DNA from: Tabrizicola sp.
Lineage (GTDB): Bacteria > Pseudomonadota > Alphaproteobacteria > Rhodobacterales > Rhodobacteraceae
Reading direction: 5' to 3'
Assembly (NCBI GenBank): GCA_016792685.1
Contig: JAEULQ010000060.1
Span: 1 to 64,000, forward strand
Length of the DNA: 64,000 bases
A model generated the notes under the pieces. It had not been told where the DNA came from, did not search any database, and saw only the letters and a program-made list of their open reading frames with translations. The translations under genes and the position numbers were made by a program. The number at the start of each line of letters is the position of its first letter. The first letter of the stretch is position 1. Below, piece after piece: positions 1-9,506 of the stretch.

Positions 1-1
1 G

Positions 2-424
2 AGCCGCGCGCCCGAGGGCAAACATGTCCTCTGGCTTCAGGTCCGCATGGCCCCGGGCACGATCCACGGCGACGCCAAGGGCGAGATCACCGCGACCGAC
101 TGGACCGCGGCGGCCGAACCCTTCGCCGAACGCGCGCTCGACATCCTTGACCGCTATGCCCCGGGCATCCGCGCCCGCATCCTTGGCCGCCGCATCGTCA
201 CGCCCGCAGAGCTTGAGGCCGAGAACCCCAACCTGGTGGGCGGCGACCAGCTTTGCGGCAGCCACCACCTGTCGCAGCATTTCCTCTTCCGTCCGGCGCG
301 CGGACACGCCGACGGCTCGACCCCGCTTGCCAACCTTCACCTCACCGGCGCCGCTGTCTGGCCCGGCGCGGGGACCGGGGCGGGGTCGGGATACCTGCTT
401 GCCCGAAAACTGGTCGGCAACTGA
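2..424 (+). CDS. NAD(P)/FAD-dependent oxidoreductase, phytoene dehydrogenase-like (C-terminal part)
   Basis: This is the last 140 codons of a gene that begins outside the window; the reading frame is open from base 2. The segment around PEGKHVLWLQVR, the GGDQLCGSHHLSQ stretch and the glycine-rich end near AAVWPGAGTGAGSGY resemble the C-terminal FAD-binding region of phytoene dehydrogenase-related flavoproteins. The substrate cannot be told. It ends 38 bases before the binding protein of an ABC importer on the same strand, so the two may share a transcript and the transporter might feed this enzyme (inference). The N-terminal dinucleotide-binding motif is missing only because of the window edge. 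Confidence 0.7.
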   Translation, partial: SRAPEGKHVLWLQVRMAPGTIHGDAKGEITATDWTAAAEPFAERALDILDRYAPGIRARILGRRIVTPAELEAENPNLVGGDQLCGSHHLSQHFLFRPARGHADGSTPLANLHLTGAAVWPGAGTGAGSGYLLARKLVGN

Positions 425-462
425 CCGGCCTTTGACCCGAACGCAACCAACAGGGACCGAAC

Positions 463-1983
463 ATGCAACTGAACCGCCGCTCACTCCTGAAGCTTACCGC
501 CGCCTCCGCCGCCGCTGGGGCCATCGGCCTTCCGGCCAGCGCCCAGGCGATTGACGAGCTGGTCATCGCCTACAACGTCAACCTGCCCTCCTGGGATCCG
601 ACCACCGGCCCCTCGGCCGTGAACCCGACGATTCAGGGCCTCTACCAGTCGGTCTTCGACCAGTTCATCCTGCAGCAGCCCGACCTGAAACCCGCCCCCG
701 GCCTTCTGACCGAATGGGGCTGGAACGACGACCGGACCCAGGTCTGGATGACAGTGCGCGAGGGCGTCACCTGGCACGACGGGTCGCCCTTCACTGCCGA
801 TGACGTGGCCTGGTCGCTGGCCCGCGCAGCCGATCCGGCGACGGGGAACCCGATCAACTTCATCTGGGGGACGCTGGCCAACCACCGGGTCGAGGGCAAC
901 AAGGTGATCGCGGATGTGAAGTCCTTCGATCCCACGATCTTCAAGTGGATGTACTTCCTGACCGGCTATGTCCTGCCCAAGGCCTATTACGAAAAGGTCG
1001 GGGCCGAGGGCTTCGAGGCCGCGCCGATCGGCACCGGCCCCTACATGGTCGAGAAATTCGAGCGCAACGCCTTCGTGCGCCTGAAGGCGAACGAGTCCTA
1101 CTGGGGCGGCGCGCCCGAGTTCAAGACCGTGACGATCAAGTTCGTGACCGACGCCGCCGCCCGCGTGGCCGAGGTGGAATCGGGCTCGTCCCATGTCACA
1201 CTGGAAATGCCCTATGAGGAATACGACCGGCTGAAGGGCACGCTGAACGGTGCCGCGGCACCGATCTCGGATATCGGGATGATCTTCCTCAACGACATCG
1301 AGGTGATGACCGACCCGAATGTGAGGAAGGCCGCAGCCCTTGCCATCGACAAACAGGCGATCATCGACCGGCTCCTGTCAGGCTACGGCGTCAAGATAGA
1401 CACGCTGCAGACGCCTGAGTACGACGCCTACGACGCTTCGATCACCGTGCCTTACGACGAAGCCGGGGCCATCGCGGCGCTGGCGGCCTCGGGCTTCGGG
1501 CCGGACAATCCGGTCAAATTCAAGATCCAGACCACCAAGGGCTTCAAGCCGAAGGATTACGAGATGGTCCAGGCCATCGTCGGCCTCTGGCGCAAGGTAG
1601 GGATCGAAGCGGAAATCGAGGTCTACGAGATCGCCAAGCACTACGAGCTGCGCGCCGCCGACACGCTGGCCCCGGCCGCCTTCTACAACTGGGGCAATTC
1701 GGTCGGCGATCCGACCACCTCGACCGGTTTCGCCATGTTCGGCCCCTCGCCGCATTCGGTCTGGGATGGCGAGGATCTGATCGGCATGATCGGCCCCCTG
1801 TGGGGCGAGGCGGATGAGGCGAAACGGATCGAGGGCTGGAAGGCCGTCGACAAGTACATCGCCGAAAACGCGCTGGTCATCCCGCTTTTGCAATATGTCC
1901 AGCCGATCCTGTCGGCCAAGGGCGTCACGGTGACCCCGCACGCATCCGGCGCGCTGCTGCCGCATCTGATGAAACGGGCATAA
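463..1983 (+). CDS. ABC transporter substrate-binding protein, family 5 (peptide/nickel/opine type)
   Basis: A periplasmic binding protein of 506 residues, the usual length for the SBP_bac_5 family that delivers peptides, opines or similar solutes to Dpp/Opp-type importers. The N-terminus has a twin-arginine style signal (NRRSLLKL at residues 4-11, an alanine-rich core, cleavage probably after SAQA), so export by Tat is likely. Motifs typical of the family follow, such as VTWHDGSPFTADDV and the GTGPY-containing segment. It is followed by two permeases and two ATPases in the same direction, which completes an importer. The ligand cannot be read from the sequence. Confidence 0.9.
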   Translation: MQLNRRSLLKLTAASAAAGAIGLPASAQAIDELVIAYNVNLPSWDPTTGPSAVNPTIQGLYQSVFDQFILQQPDLKPAPGLLTEWGWNDDRTQVWMTVREGVTWHDGSPFTADDVAWSLARAADPATGNPINFIWGTLANHRVEGNKVIADVKSFDPTIFKWMYFLTGYVLPKAYYEKVGAEGFEAAPIGTGPYMVEKFERNAFVRLKANESYWGGAPEFKTVTIKFVTDAAARVAEVESGSSHVTLEMPYEEYDRLKGTLNGAAAPISDIGMIFLNDIEVMTDPNVRKAAALAIDKQAIIDRLLSGYGVKIDTLQTPEYDAYDASITVPYDEAGAIAALAASGFGPDNPVKFKIQTTKGFKPKDYEMVQAIVGLWRKVGIEAEIEVYEIAKHYELRAADTLAPAAFYNWGNSVGDPTTSTGFAMFGPSPHSVWDGEDLIGMIGPLWGEADEAKRIEGWKAVDKYIAENALVIPLLQYVQPILSAKGVTVTPHASGALLPHLMKRA

Positions 1984-2025
1984 GGACAGATCGGGCCGCC
2001 CGTCCGCGGAGCGGCCCGTCCCATC

Positions 2026-3036
2026 ATGCAGCTTCTTAGAACCTTCCTTCTGCGGCTACTGACCACCGCCATCACCCTGATCGGGGTCGCGGTGATCGTC
2101 TTCGTCGTGATCCGCGTCGTGCCCGGCAACCCGATCGCGATGATGCTGCCCCCCGGCGCGACCGATGAGGATATCGCCCGGCTCACCGCGCAATACGGGC
2201 TCGACAAGCCGATCCCCGAGCAGTTCCTGATCTGGGCTTCGGGCGTTCTGCAGGGCGATTTCGGCACCTCGATCACCGCACGCCAGCCGGTCCTTGACCT
2301 CGTCCTCGGCCGTCTGCCCGCCACGCTGGAGCTTTCCATCATGGCGCTGGTCATCGCCGTGATCCTTGGCGGCGTCATGGCCCTGACCGGCACCCGCGCC
2401 CGTGGCACCAAGGTCGAGGCCGGGATCGACGTCGCCAACGGAATGGCGCTGTCCGTGCCGGATTTCCTCTGGGGCCTGGTCCTCATCCTGCTTTTCGGCG
2501 TGCTGGTCCCGGTCTTTCACATCTCTGGCCGGGTGACGCCCAGCCTGGATCTGCCCTTCACCACCAACTTCTACCTTTTCGAAAGCGTGCTGCGCCTGCG
2601 CTTCGATCTCTGGGCCGATATCGTCAGCCACATGTTCATGCCCGCGCTCGCCCTGGCGATCCCCTTGGCCGCGATCATCGGCCAGCTTCTGAAGCAGTCG
2701 CTCAAGGAAACCATGCACCTCGACTATGTCACCCTCTCGCGCACCAAGGGTTATGGCGAGAACCACGTCATCACCCGCGAGGCCCTGCCGAACGCCATCC
2801 TGCCAACGCTGACCCTTGTCGGCGTCCAGTTTACCTTCCTGATCGGCGGCACGGTGATCATCGAGCGGCTCTTCAGCTACGAAGGCCTTGGCAACATGGC
2901 GATCGACGCGGTGATCAACCGCGACCTGCCGCTGATCCAGGGGATCGTCATCCTGTTCGCGGTGATCTTCACCGCCGTTAACCTGGTGGTCGACCTGTCC
3001 TATGCGCTGCTGAACCCAAGGCTCCGCCATGGCTGA
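2026..3036 (+). CDS. ABC transporter permease, DppB type
   Basis: An inner-membrane permease of 336 residues with the DppB/OppB layout: an N-terminal helix (residues 8-30), a periplasmic stretch containing YGLDKPIPEQF, and five further hydrophobic segments. The cytoplasmic EAA-like loop that docks on the ATPase is seen as RTKGYGENHVITREALPNA. It lies 42 bases after the binding-protein gene and overlaps the next permease by 8 bases, so it is part of one operon. Its partner in the translocation pore is the DppC-type protein that follows. Confidence 0.92.
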   Translation: MQLLRTFLLRLLTTAITLIGVAVIVFVVIRVVPGNPIAMMLPPGATDEDIARLTAQYGLDKPIPEQFLIWASGVLQGDFGTSITARQPVLDLVLGRLPATLELSIMALVIAVILGGVMALTGTRARGTKVEAGIDVANGMALSVPDFLWGLVLILLFGVLVPVFHISGRVTPSLDLPFTTNFYLFESVLRLRFDLWADIVSHMFMPALALAIPLAAIIGQLLKQSLKETMHLDYVTLSRTKGYGENHVITREALPNAILPTLTLVGVQFTFLIGGTVIIERLFSYEGLGNMAIDAVINRDLPLIQGIVILFAVIFTAVNLVVDLSYALLNPRLRHG

Positions 3037-3880
3037 CGGTCGTGCCCAGATCCGCCGACGCGCCGGGCCGAGGCTCTGGCTTTCCGCCCTCTGGCTGGGT
3101 CTCCTTGCCCTAGCCGCGCTCCTCGCCCCCTGGATCGCGCCGAAAGACCCTCTGGCACAGGACCTTTTCCTTGGACGTCTGCCGCCCTTCTGGGCCGCGG
3201 GCGCCGAACCCGGCTACTGGCTTGGCACCGACAGCCTCGGCCGGGACGTACTCAGCCGCCTGATCCACGGTGCCCGTCTTGCGCTGACCGTGGCGCTGGT
3301 TGCGGGGTCGATCACCTGCCTGATCGGTGCCACGCTTGGCCTTCTGGCCGGCTACCTCCGAGGCTGGGTCGATATCGTGATCTCGCGCGCCATCGACATC
3401 TGGATGGCCTTCCCGCCCGTCCTCTTCTCGATCCTCCTGATCGCCGTCCTCGGCCCCGGCCTTTCCTCGATTATAATCGCCATCGTCGTCATCGACTGGA
3501 CCCGCTTTGCCCGCGTCGTTAGGGCCGAGGCCATGGCCCAGGGCGCGATGGATTACGTCGCCTCGGCCCAGGTCGCCGGGCGAAGCCGCCTGTCGACCAT
3601 GGTCACCGAAATCCTGCCCAATGTCCTGCCGACCATTGTCGTTCTTCTCACCCTCGAAATGGGCATCGCCGTAATCGTCGAGGCAATCCTCTCCTTCGTG
3701 AACCTCTCGATTTCCACCGACGATCCCACCTGGGGCGGCATGATCGCCGAGGGGCGGACCTCGATCCACCAGGCCTGGTGGGTGCTGATCTTCCCGCTGA
3801 TCGCGCTCTTCCTCACTGTCCTTTCCTTCAGCCAGCTCGGCGAGGGGCTGAAGGACCGCTACGACCCGGTGCTGCGATGA
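3029..3880 (+). CDS. ABC transporter permease, DppC type
   Basis: The second membrane subunit of the importer, 283 residues, with the DppC features: an N-terminal helix, the LGTDSLGRDVLSRL segment found just before the transmembrane core in this family, five core helices, and an EAA-like loop near SAQVAGRSRLSTMVTEILPN. The start overlaps the end of the DppB gene by 8 bases and the stop overlaps the start of the next ATPase gene (ATGA at 3877-3880), which points to translational coupling. The transported compound is not known. Confidence 0.92.
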   Translation: MADGRAQIRRRAGPRLWLSALWLGLLALAALLAPWIAPKDPLAQDLFLGRLPPFWAAGAEPGYWLGTDSLGRDVLSRLIHGARLALTVALVAGSITCLIGATLGLLAGYLRGWVDIVISRAIDIWMAFPPVLFSILLIAVLGPGLSSIIIAIVVIDWTRFARVVRAEAMAQGAMDYVASAQVAGRSRLSTMVTEILPNVLPTIVVLLTLEMGIAVIVEAILSFVNLSISTDDPTWGGMIAEGRTSIHQAWWVLIFPLIALFLTVLSFSQLGEGLKDRYDPVLR

Positions 3881-4749
3881 GCTTCCTGACTGTCACCAAC
3901 CTCTCCGCCCGGCTGAAAGGCACCGGCTTTCCGATCCTGCGCCGGGTGTCGCTGTCGGTCGCGGCAGGCCAGGTGCATGGGCTGGTCGGCGAAAGCGGCG
4001 CGGGCAAGTCGATGATCGGCAAGGCGGTGCTGGGCATCCTGCCCAGTTCGGTCGAAATCACCGAAGGCCGGATCGAGCTGGACGGCGTGGACCTCCTCTC
4101 CCTGCCCCTGAAGGAACGCCGCCGCCGGATCGGCGCCACGGCCGCGCTGATCCCGCAGGATCCGCTGACCGCGCTCAACCCCTCGCGCCGGATCGCGCCG
4201 CAGGTGACCGACCGGCTGGTCGACATCCTCGGCTGGGCGCGCGCCCGCGCCAATGCCCGCGCGCTGGAGCTCTTGCACGAGGTCCAGATCCCCGACCCCG
4301 AGCGTGTCCTGCGCAGTTACCCGCATGAGCTTTCCGGCGGCATGCGCCAGCGCATCCTGATCGCCTCGGCCTTCGCGGCGGAACCGAAACTGATCGTCGC
4401 GGACGAGCCCACCACGGCCCTCGACGTGACCGTCCAGAAACAGATCCTGAAGCTCATCGCCGAGATGCAGGCCCGCCACGGCACGGCGCTGCTCTTCGTC
4501 ACCCATGACCTTGGGGTCGTCTCCAAGGTCTGCCAGTCGCTCTCCGTCCTCTATGGCGGCATGGTGGTCGAGGATACGCCCGTGCGCGACTTCTTCCGTG
4601 CGCCCGCCCATGCCTATTCCCGCGCGCTTCTGGCCGCGACGCCGAAGTACACCGACCCGATGGCCAGCCTTGTCCCGGTCCCCGAAGCGGTGATCGCCGG
4701 GGTCCAGGCCGAGCTTGCCGCCTTCGACCGGGGGGCCCGCCATGGCTGA
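3877..4749 (+). CDS. ABC transporter ATP-binding protein, DppD type
   Basis: An importer ATPase of 290 residues from the ATG in the ATGA overlap with the DppC gene; an in-frame upstream extension exists but lies inside the permease gene. Walker A is GESGAGKS, the signature is LSGGMRQR and Walker B is LIVADEPTTALD, followed by a switch histidine in VTHDLG. It is somewhat shorter than typical DppD/OppD proteins of about 320-330 residues, the C-terminal oligopeptide-transporter extension being abbreviated. It probably works as a heterodimer with the next gene, which it overlaps by 8 bases. Confidence 0.92.
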   Translation: MSFLTVTNLSARLKGTGFPILRRVSLSVAAGQVHGLVGESGAGKSMIGKAVLGILPSSVEITEGRIELDGVDLLSLPLKERRRRIGATAALIPQDPLTALNPSRRIAPQVTDRLVDILGWARARANARALELLHEVQIPDPERVLRSYPHELSGGMRQRILIASAFAAEPKLIVADEPTTALDVTVQKQILKLIAEMQARHGTALLFVTHDLGVVSKVCQSLSVLYGGMVVEDTPVRDFFRAPAHAYSRALLAATPKYTDPMASLVPVPEAVIAGVQAELAAFDRGARHG

Positions 4750-5542
4750 CCTTTACGCCGTCCAGGACCTCCGCCTGTCGCTTCCCGACATGACGCGGAA
4801 GCCGCTTCTCGGCCCCGCGCCGCGCATCGAAATCCTGAAAGGGATCAGCTTCACCCTGCCCAAGGGGGAAATCCTTGGCATCGTCGGCGGCTCCGGCTCG
4901 GGCAAGTCGACACTGGGTTGCGCCATGGTCCGGCTTCTGGAACCGACCGGGGGCCACATCCGCTTTGACGGCCACGACATCACCCACCTCGACGAGCCCA
5001 CGCTCCGCCCCCTTCGCCGCCGCTTCCAGATGATCTTCCAGGACCCGATGTCGAGCCTCAATCCCCGCCACCGCGTGGGCCAGATCATCGCCGCCCCCCT
5101 GAGGCTGCACGGCTTCACCGACATCCAAGCCAAGGTCGCCGACGCGCTTGACCATGTCGGCCTCGCCCGCCCCTTTGCCGACCGCTATCCGCACGAACTG
5201 TCCGGCGGCCAGCGCCAGCGCGTCGGCATCGCCCGCGCCATCGCCCTACGGCCCGAATTCATCCTGGCCGACGAGATCGTCTCCGGCCTCGACGTGTCGT
5301 CGCAGGCGCAGGTGCTGAACCTGCTCGAACGGCTGGTCCGCGAGCTTGGCCTGACGCTGGCCTTCATCAGCCACGACCTCTCGGTCATCCGTCGGCTCTG
5401 CAGCCGGGTTCTGGTCCTTCACCGGGGCGAGATCGTCGAGAATGCCCCCGTGACGGACCTCTTCGCCGCCCCGAAAGCCGCCTATACCCGCGAGCTTCTC
5501 GACGCGATCCCGCTGCCCGATCCCGACCAGGTCTGGGCCTGA
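4742..5542 (+). CDS. ABC transporter ATP-binding protein, DppF type
   Basis: The second ATPase of the importer, 266 residues, starting at the ATG inside the end of the preceding ATPase gene. It carries Walker A GGSGSGKS, Q-loop MIFQDPMSSLNP, signature LSGGQRQR and Walker B FILADEIVSGLD. The usual proline after the Walker B glutamate (ADEPVS) is isoleucine here. The protein stops soon after the ABC domain and lacks the cysteine-bearing C-terminal region often found in OppF/DppF. It is the last gene of the operon and converges on ycjF. Confidence 0.92.
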   Translation: MADLYAVQDLRLSLPDMTRKPLLGPAPRIEILKGISFTLPKGEILGIVGGSGSGKSTLGCAMVRLLEPTGGHIRFDGHDITHLDEPTLRPLRRRFQMIFQDPMSSLNPRHRVGQIIAAPLRLHGFTDIQAKVADALDHVGLARPFADRYPHELSGGQRQRVGIARAIALRPEFILADEIVSGLDVSSQAQVLNLLERLVRELGLTLAFISHDLSVIRRLCSRVLVLHRGEIVENAPVTDLFAAPKAAYTRELLDAIPLPDPDQVWA

Positions 5543-5584
5543 GCCCGCGGTCCGGGCAATCTGCCTTCGTGCAGGCCCGCTGCC

Positions 5585-6568
5585 CTAGGCGCGCGACACA
5601 AGGCCCGCCAAAGCGCGTGAAACCAGGGCCGTCACCCCCGGCTTTTCCAGGGCCACAAAGGGCAAGGGACGGCAAAGCTCCATCGCGGCAAGCCCCACCC
5701 GCGCGGTCAGGGCACCGTTAACCACGCCCTCGCCAAACCGGCGCGAAACCTTTGACAGCACGCCGCCGCCCGCGACCGACCCGATCATGTCATCCGTCAG
5801 GGCCAGCGCCCCCGCTGCAACCAGTGCGCCGAAGACCCGCCGCAACAGGCGTAGACTGCCAAAACTGCCAGACCGCCCGCCATAGATCTCGGCAATCCGC
5901 CGGATCATCCGCAGATTGGCGACCAGGGCCGTCGCGACATCGGCCAGCGCCAGCGGCACCAGCGCCGTGACCGTTGCCACCTGCCGGGCTGCGGCCTCGA
6001 TTACGGCCCTTGCTTCCGCATCAAGCGGCATCAGAAGCTCACGCTCGGCCAGCGCCAGAAGCGCATCGGCGTCCATCACCTCGGCCTCGCGCTCGGCCAG
6101 CCGCGACCGGCCCCAGGCGGTCTCGGCCCGCGCGCCGTAAAGCCGGGTCAAGGCTCCGACCACGCGGCGCGCTTCGGCCAGGTCCGCGGTCCTGCGGGCG
6201 GCCTCGGCCCGGGTCCGGAAACTGTCAAGCCGCTGCAGACGGATGAAAGCCGCCCATTCGCGCAAGGCAAGGATCAGCCCGGCGAAGACGGCCAGTGCGA
6301 CAAGGGCAAGCGCAGCCCAGCCCAGGATCAGGTTTCGCGCCAGAAGGCTGGCCACGAAATCATAGGCCGCGACCGAAATCGCAAAGCTGAAGAGCGCGCC
6401 GAATGCCCAGAGCGCAAGGCGCCCGATGGCCGATCCCCTCCGCTGGGTCAGCGCGGCGACGGCTTGCATGGCCTGGCCTTCGGGCAGGGCATCCGGCACG
6501 GGCGGCGCGGCAGCCGGATCTGCCGCTTCCGCGATCTCTTCCAGAACGGGTTTGGGCGGGCGGCTCAC
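5585..6568 (-). CDS. ycjF: YcjF family membrane protein (TIGR01620/DUF697)
   Basis: A 327-residue protein with two central hydrophobic helices (around RLALWAFGALFSFAISVAA and LGWAALALVALAVFAGLIL) and a C-terminal DUF697-like helical domain. It follows the ycjX gene with a 4-base overlap, the same pairing seen in many proteobacteria, where the two are often linked to envelope stress. The biochemical role is not established. Assignment rests on the domain layout and on the partner gene. Confidence 0.85.
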   Translation of the reverse strand: MSRPPKPVLEEIAEAADPAAAPPVPDALPEGQAMQAVAALTQRRGSAIGRLALWAFGALFSFAISVAAYDFVASLLARNLILGWAALALVALAVFAGLILALREWAAFIRLQRLDSFRTRAEAARRTADLAEARRVVGALTRLYGARAETAWGRSRLAEREAEVMDADALLALAERELLMPLDAEARAVIEAAARQVATVTALVPLALADVATALVANLRMIRRIAEIYGGRSGSFGSLRLLRRVFGALVAAGALALTDDMIGSVAGGGVLSKVSRRFGEGVVNGALTARVGLAAMELCRPLPFVALEKPGVTALVSRALAGLVSRA

Positions 6569-7980
6569 AACTGGTCTCCGATCAGGAATTCCACCGCCCG
6601 GTCCAGCCGGATATGCGGTGGTCCCTCGCCGGGCTTCAGGTTCAGCCGCGCCGGGGCAAAGGCCATCAGGTGGTAGTCCGCCTCCAGCCAGCGCTCAGCC
6701 CCCTCGCGCGCAGGCGCAAGCAGCCGCGCCGGGTCCAGGGGCAAGGCACCCGGATACATCAGCGCAGGCTTTCCCGTCGCAAGCAGCGTACCCCGGACCG
6801 CCGGAAAGGTCTCGCCGTCGCGGGTGACGCTTTCCTCGACGGTCGCGCGGAGGCTGGCAAGCGACAGCGCCTCGGTTCGTGCGCCCGAAAAATCGGCGCG
6901 GGACCTGGCCTCGGCCAGCAGACCGGCCGTGATCGCCGTCAGCGCGGGATGCTGTTCGTGGTGCAGATGGTCGGCCTTGGTGGCCGCGAAAAGGATGCGC
7001 TCCACCCGACGACCGCCGAAAAGCGCACTCAGCCAGCCGTTTCGCCCCGGTCGGAACGCCCCCAGGACCTCGGCCATCGTCCGCCGCAGGTCCTCGACCG
7101 CCCGCGGCCCCTGATGGATCGCGCCCAGGACATCGGCCAGCACCACCTGCCGGTCGATCTTCGAAAAATGGTCGCGGAAGAAGGGCCGCACGACCCTGGC
7201 CTTGTAGGCCTCGAACCGCCGCTCCATCTCGCGCCAGAGGCTGGCGCGCGGGGTCAGCGCTGGTTTCGGCAGGGGCGCAAAGGTCAGGACCGGCGACCCC
7301 GCAAGATCGCCCGGCAACAGGAACCGACCGGGGGTGACATCGACCCGGCCCTTGTCGCGGGCGGCAGTCAGATAGGCTGTGAAGCTCTCGGCCAACTGCC
7401 GGGCCTTGGCCTCTTCCAGCCGCAGGGCCCCGTCTTCGGCGCGGGCCAGCGCAAGATAGGCAGCCGCTTCCGCGCGCTTCTCCAGCCGCACCAGGGTCGC
7501 CTCGGACCAGGCCTCATAGCTCTGATCCAGCAGCGCAAGGTCCAGAAGCCATTCACCGGGATAGTCGACGATGTCGAGATGCAGCGTCCGCGGTCCCCTC
7601 CAGGAGGAGAAGAGCCCGCCCGGCTGGACCCGGAACGACAGCCTGAGCTCGGAAATTGCGCGGGTAGACGCAGGCCAGCGCGGCTGGTCCCCGGTCAGGG
7701 CGGCAAGGTGGGTCTCATAGTCGAACCGGGGAAGCGTCACGTCTGGCTGAGGCTGCAGATAGACGGCCTGGATGCGGCCCTGGGCCTCGGCCTTCAGTTG
7801 CGGCATCCGGCCCCGGTTGAGAAGGTTCGCAACCAGGGCGGTGATGAAGACGGTCTTGCCCGCCCGCGACAACCCGGTCACGCCCAAGCGCAGCGTCGTG
7901 TCGAGAAAGGTCTCCGAAAGCGTGGCCCCGGCCCCCTCGATCCCGCGGGTGATCCCGTCCGTCAATCCGGAAAGCGCCAA
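6565..7980 (-). CDS. ycjX: YcjX family P-loop GTPase/ATPase (DUF463)
   Basis: A 471-residue cytoplasmic nucleotide-binding protein of the YcjX/DUF463 family. The P-loop is GLSRAGKT near residues 35-42, followed by VFITALVANLLNRGRMP, which is typical of the family. The only start that keeps the usual N-terminus (LSGLTDGI...) is a TTG at 7980, preceded by purine-rich bases; no ATG or GTG is available close by. The gene overlaps ycjF by 4 bases, indicating translational coupling. Its cellular substrate is unknown. Confidence 0.87.
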   Translation of the reverse strand: MALSGLTDGITRGIEGAGATLSETFLDTTLRLGVTGLSRAGKTVFITALVANLLNRGRMPQLKAEAQGRIQAVYLQPQPDVTLPRFDYETHLAALTGDQPRWPASTRAISELRLSFRVQPGGLFSSWRGPRTLHLDIVDYPGEWLLDLALLDQSYEAWSEATLVRLEKRAEAAAYLALARAEDGALRLEEAKARQLAESFTAYLTAARDKGRVDVTPGRFLLPGDLAGSPVLTFAPLPKPALTPRASLWREMERRFEAYKARVVRPFFRDHFSKIDRQVVLADVLGAIHQGPRAVEDLRRTMAEVLGAFRPGRNGWLSALFGGRRVERILFAATKADHLHHEQHPALTAITAGLLAEARSRADFSGARTEALSLASLRATVEESVTRDGETFPAVRGTLLATGKPALMYPGALPLDPARLLAPAREGAERWLEADYHLMAFAPARLNLKPGEGPPHIRLDRAVEFLIGDQL

Positions 7981-8133
7981 GACCTGCCCCTTTTGATGTC
8001 CAGGCCAAGATAGGAGGGGAAGGCAGGGAATGGTAGGGGGAAGGTCAGCTTGGGCAATTTGCCCACGCTGTCAGGCACCCGGCAAAAGGCAAGGTGCATT
8101 CACAAGTCCGCCGATCCGCGCTAGGGACGCTTC

Positions 8134-8907
8134 ATGCCACGCTACGCCCTTCGCATCGATTATCACGGCGGCCCCTTCGCGGGCTGGCAGCGCCAGGCGG
8201 GCGGGTTGCCCTCGGTGCAAGAGACGGTCGAGAGGGCCCTGGGCAAGCTTGAACCCGGGCCCCACACGATCGCCGCCGCAGGTCGGACCGACGCCGGGGT
8301 TCATGCCACAGCGCAGGTCGCCCATGCCGATCTGTCGCGCGACTGGGATCCGTTCCGCCTTTCGGAAGCGCTGAACGCGCATCTGCGCCCCGACCCGGTG
8401 GCAATCACCGCCTGCGCCCGGGTGTCGGACGCATTCCACGCCCGCTTCTCGGCCACGGGGCGGCGGTATCTCTACCGTCTGGTCGCCCGCCGCGCGCCGG
8501 TCACGCATGACCGGGGCCTCGTGTGGCAAGTGCTGAACCCGCTTGATCTGGAGGCACTGCGGGCGGGGGCGGCGGAGCTGGTGGGCCATCACGACTTCAC
8601 CACCTTCCGCTCTACCCTTTGCCAGGCGAAAAGCCCGGTCAAGACGCTGGACCGGATCGACATCAGCACCGAGCCCTATCCCGGCGGCATCGAATACCGT
8701 TTCGAGCTGGCCGCACGCAGCTTCCTGCACAACCAGGTCCGCTCGATCGTCGGCACGCTGGAACGCGTCGGCGCCGGTTCCTGGACCCCGGACGATGTGC
8801 GAACCGCACTTGACGCGCGGGACCGCGCCGCCTGCGGACCCGTCGCGCCTCCGCAGGGGCTCTACCTGACTGGCGTCGGCTACCCGGACGATCCCTTCGC
8901 AAGCTGA
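8134..8907 (+). CDS. truA: tRNA pseudouridine(38-40) synthase TruA
   Basis: TruA converts uridines 38-40 of the tRNA anticodon arm to pseudouridine. The 257-residue protein has the family start ([18 protein letters not shown]) and the catalytic aspartate D53 in GRTDAGVHA, followed by the conserved RYLYRL and [11 protein letters not shown] segments. Length agrees with the family (about 245-270). It is transcribed alone, divergent from ycjX, and is followed by a strong hairpin at 8934-8966. Confidence 0.96.
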   Translation: MPRYALRIDYHGGPFAGWQRQAGGLPSVQETVERALGKLEPGPHTIAAAGRTDAGVHATAQVAHADLSRDWDPFRLSEALNAHLRPDPVAITACARVSDAFHARFSATGRRYLYRLVARRAPVTHDRGLVWQVLNPLDLEALRAGAAELVGHHDFTTFRSTLCQAKSPVKTLDRIDISTEPYPGGIEYRFELAARSFLHNQVRSIVGTLERVGAGSWTPDDVRTALDARDRAACGPVAPPQGLYLTGVGYPDDPFAS

Positions 8908-8933
8908 CGCAGGGAGCCTTTCCCGAAAGGAAA

Positions 8934-8966
8934 GCCGCCCTCGGGGCATCGAGCCCCTCGGGCGGC
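8934..8966. terminator. Hairpin, probable bidirectional terminator
   Basis: An inverted repeat lies between the converging truA and response-regulator genes. The outer stem is GCCGCCC/GGGCGGC, followed by a 2-base internal mismatch, an inner stem GGGGC/GCCCC and a 5-base loop. On the minus strand the stem is followed by the T-rich run TTTCCTTTC, which fits a terminator for the regulator; on the plus strand there is no T-run. Confidence 0.55.
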
Positions 8967-9041
8967 ACTGCCGGGGACAAACCCCAAACTCTGTGGAGTG
9001 GCGCAGACAGTGCAGTCGGCGAGACCAGCAGGAGAATGCGG

Positions 9042-9431
9042 CTATGGGAAAAGAAGGCGGCGCACTTCGGCGCGCAGGTCCTTCAGCTCGAAGGGCTTCG
9101 AGATGAAACCGTCCGCCCCAAGCTCGAGCCCGCGCTTTCGCTCGATGGCCGAGCCGCGTGCTGTCATCATCAGGACCTTCACATCGGCCAACGTCGGGTC
9201 AGTGCGGATGCGCTTGCAGATCTCGTAGCCCGATATCTCTGGCAGCATCACATCCAGCAAGACCAGATCGGGATGCGTGTCCCGGATTCGCCCCATCGCA
9301 TCGGCACCCGAGGCGACCCGGTCATGGCCATAGCCCTCGCGCGTGATCAGGAACTCAAGCGCCGCCGCGATATTGTCCTCGTCCTCGACCACAAGCACGC
9401 GATGGGGTGAAATTGCCTCGCTCAGGCGCAT
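9042..9431 (-). CDS. Single-domain response regulator (CheY-like receiver)
   Basis: A stand-alone receiver of 129 residues with no output domain. Acidic residues VVEDED (residues 14-19), the phospho-accepting aspartate D60 in PDLVLLDVMLP, the MMTARG switch and the KPF lysine are all present. The ATG at 9431 was chosen because AGGAGGG sits just upstream; a longer open frame exists but has no such site. Its kinase and output partner are not in the window. It may act by protein-protein contact or as a phosphorelay shuttle (inference). Confidence 0.88.
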   Translation of the reverse strand: MRLSEAISPHRVLVVEDEDNIAAALEFLITREGYGHDRVASGADAMGRIRDTHPDLVLLDVMLPEISGYEICKRIRTDPTLADVKVLMMTARGSAIERKRGLELGADGFISKPFELKDLRAEVRRLLFP

Positions 9432-9506
9432 CTTGCCCTCCTGTTCCCACAGGGGGTTGTGCGCCAAAGGCGGATCGGGAAAGGTTGCGAAAACGGAGGA
9501 TCACCG

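Noticed and set aside
8049-8073. TTGGGCAATTTGCCCAC near 8051 as another GTAG-REP
   Set aside because: The stem resembles the REP at 31104 but the GTAG head is missing, so it was not counted.
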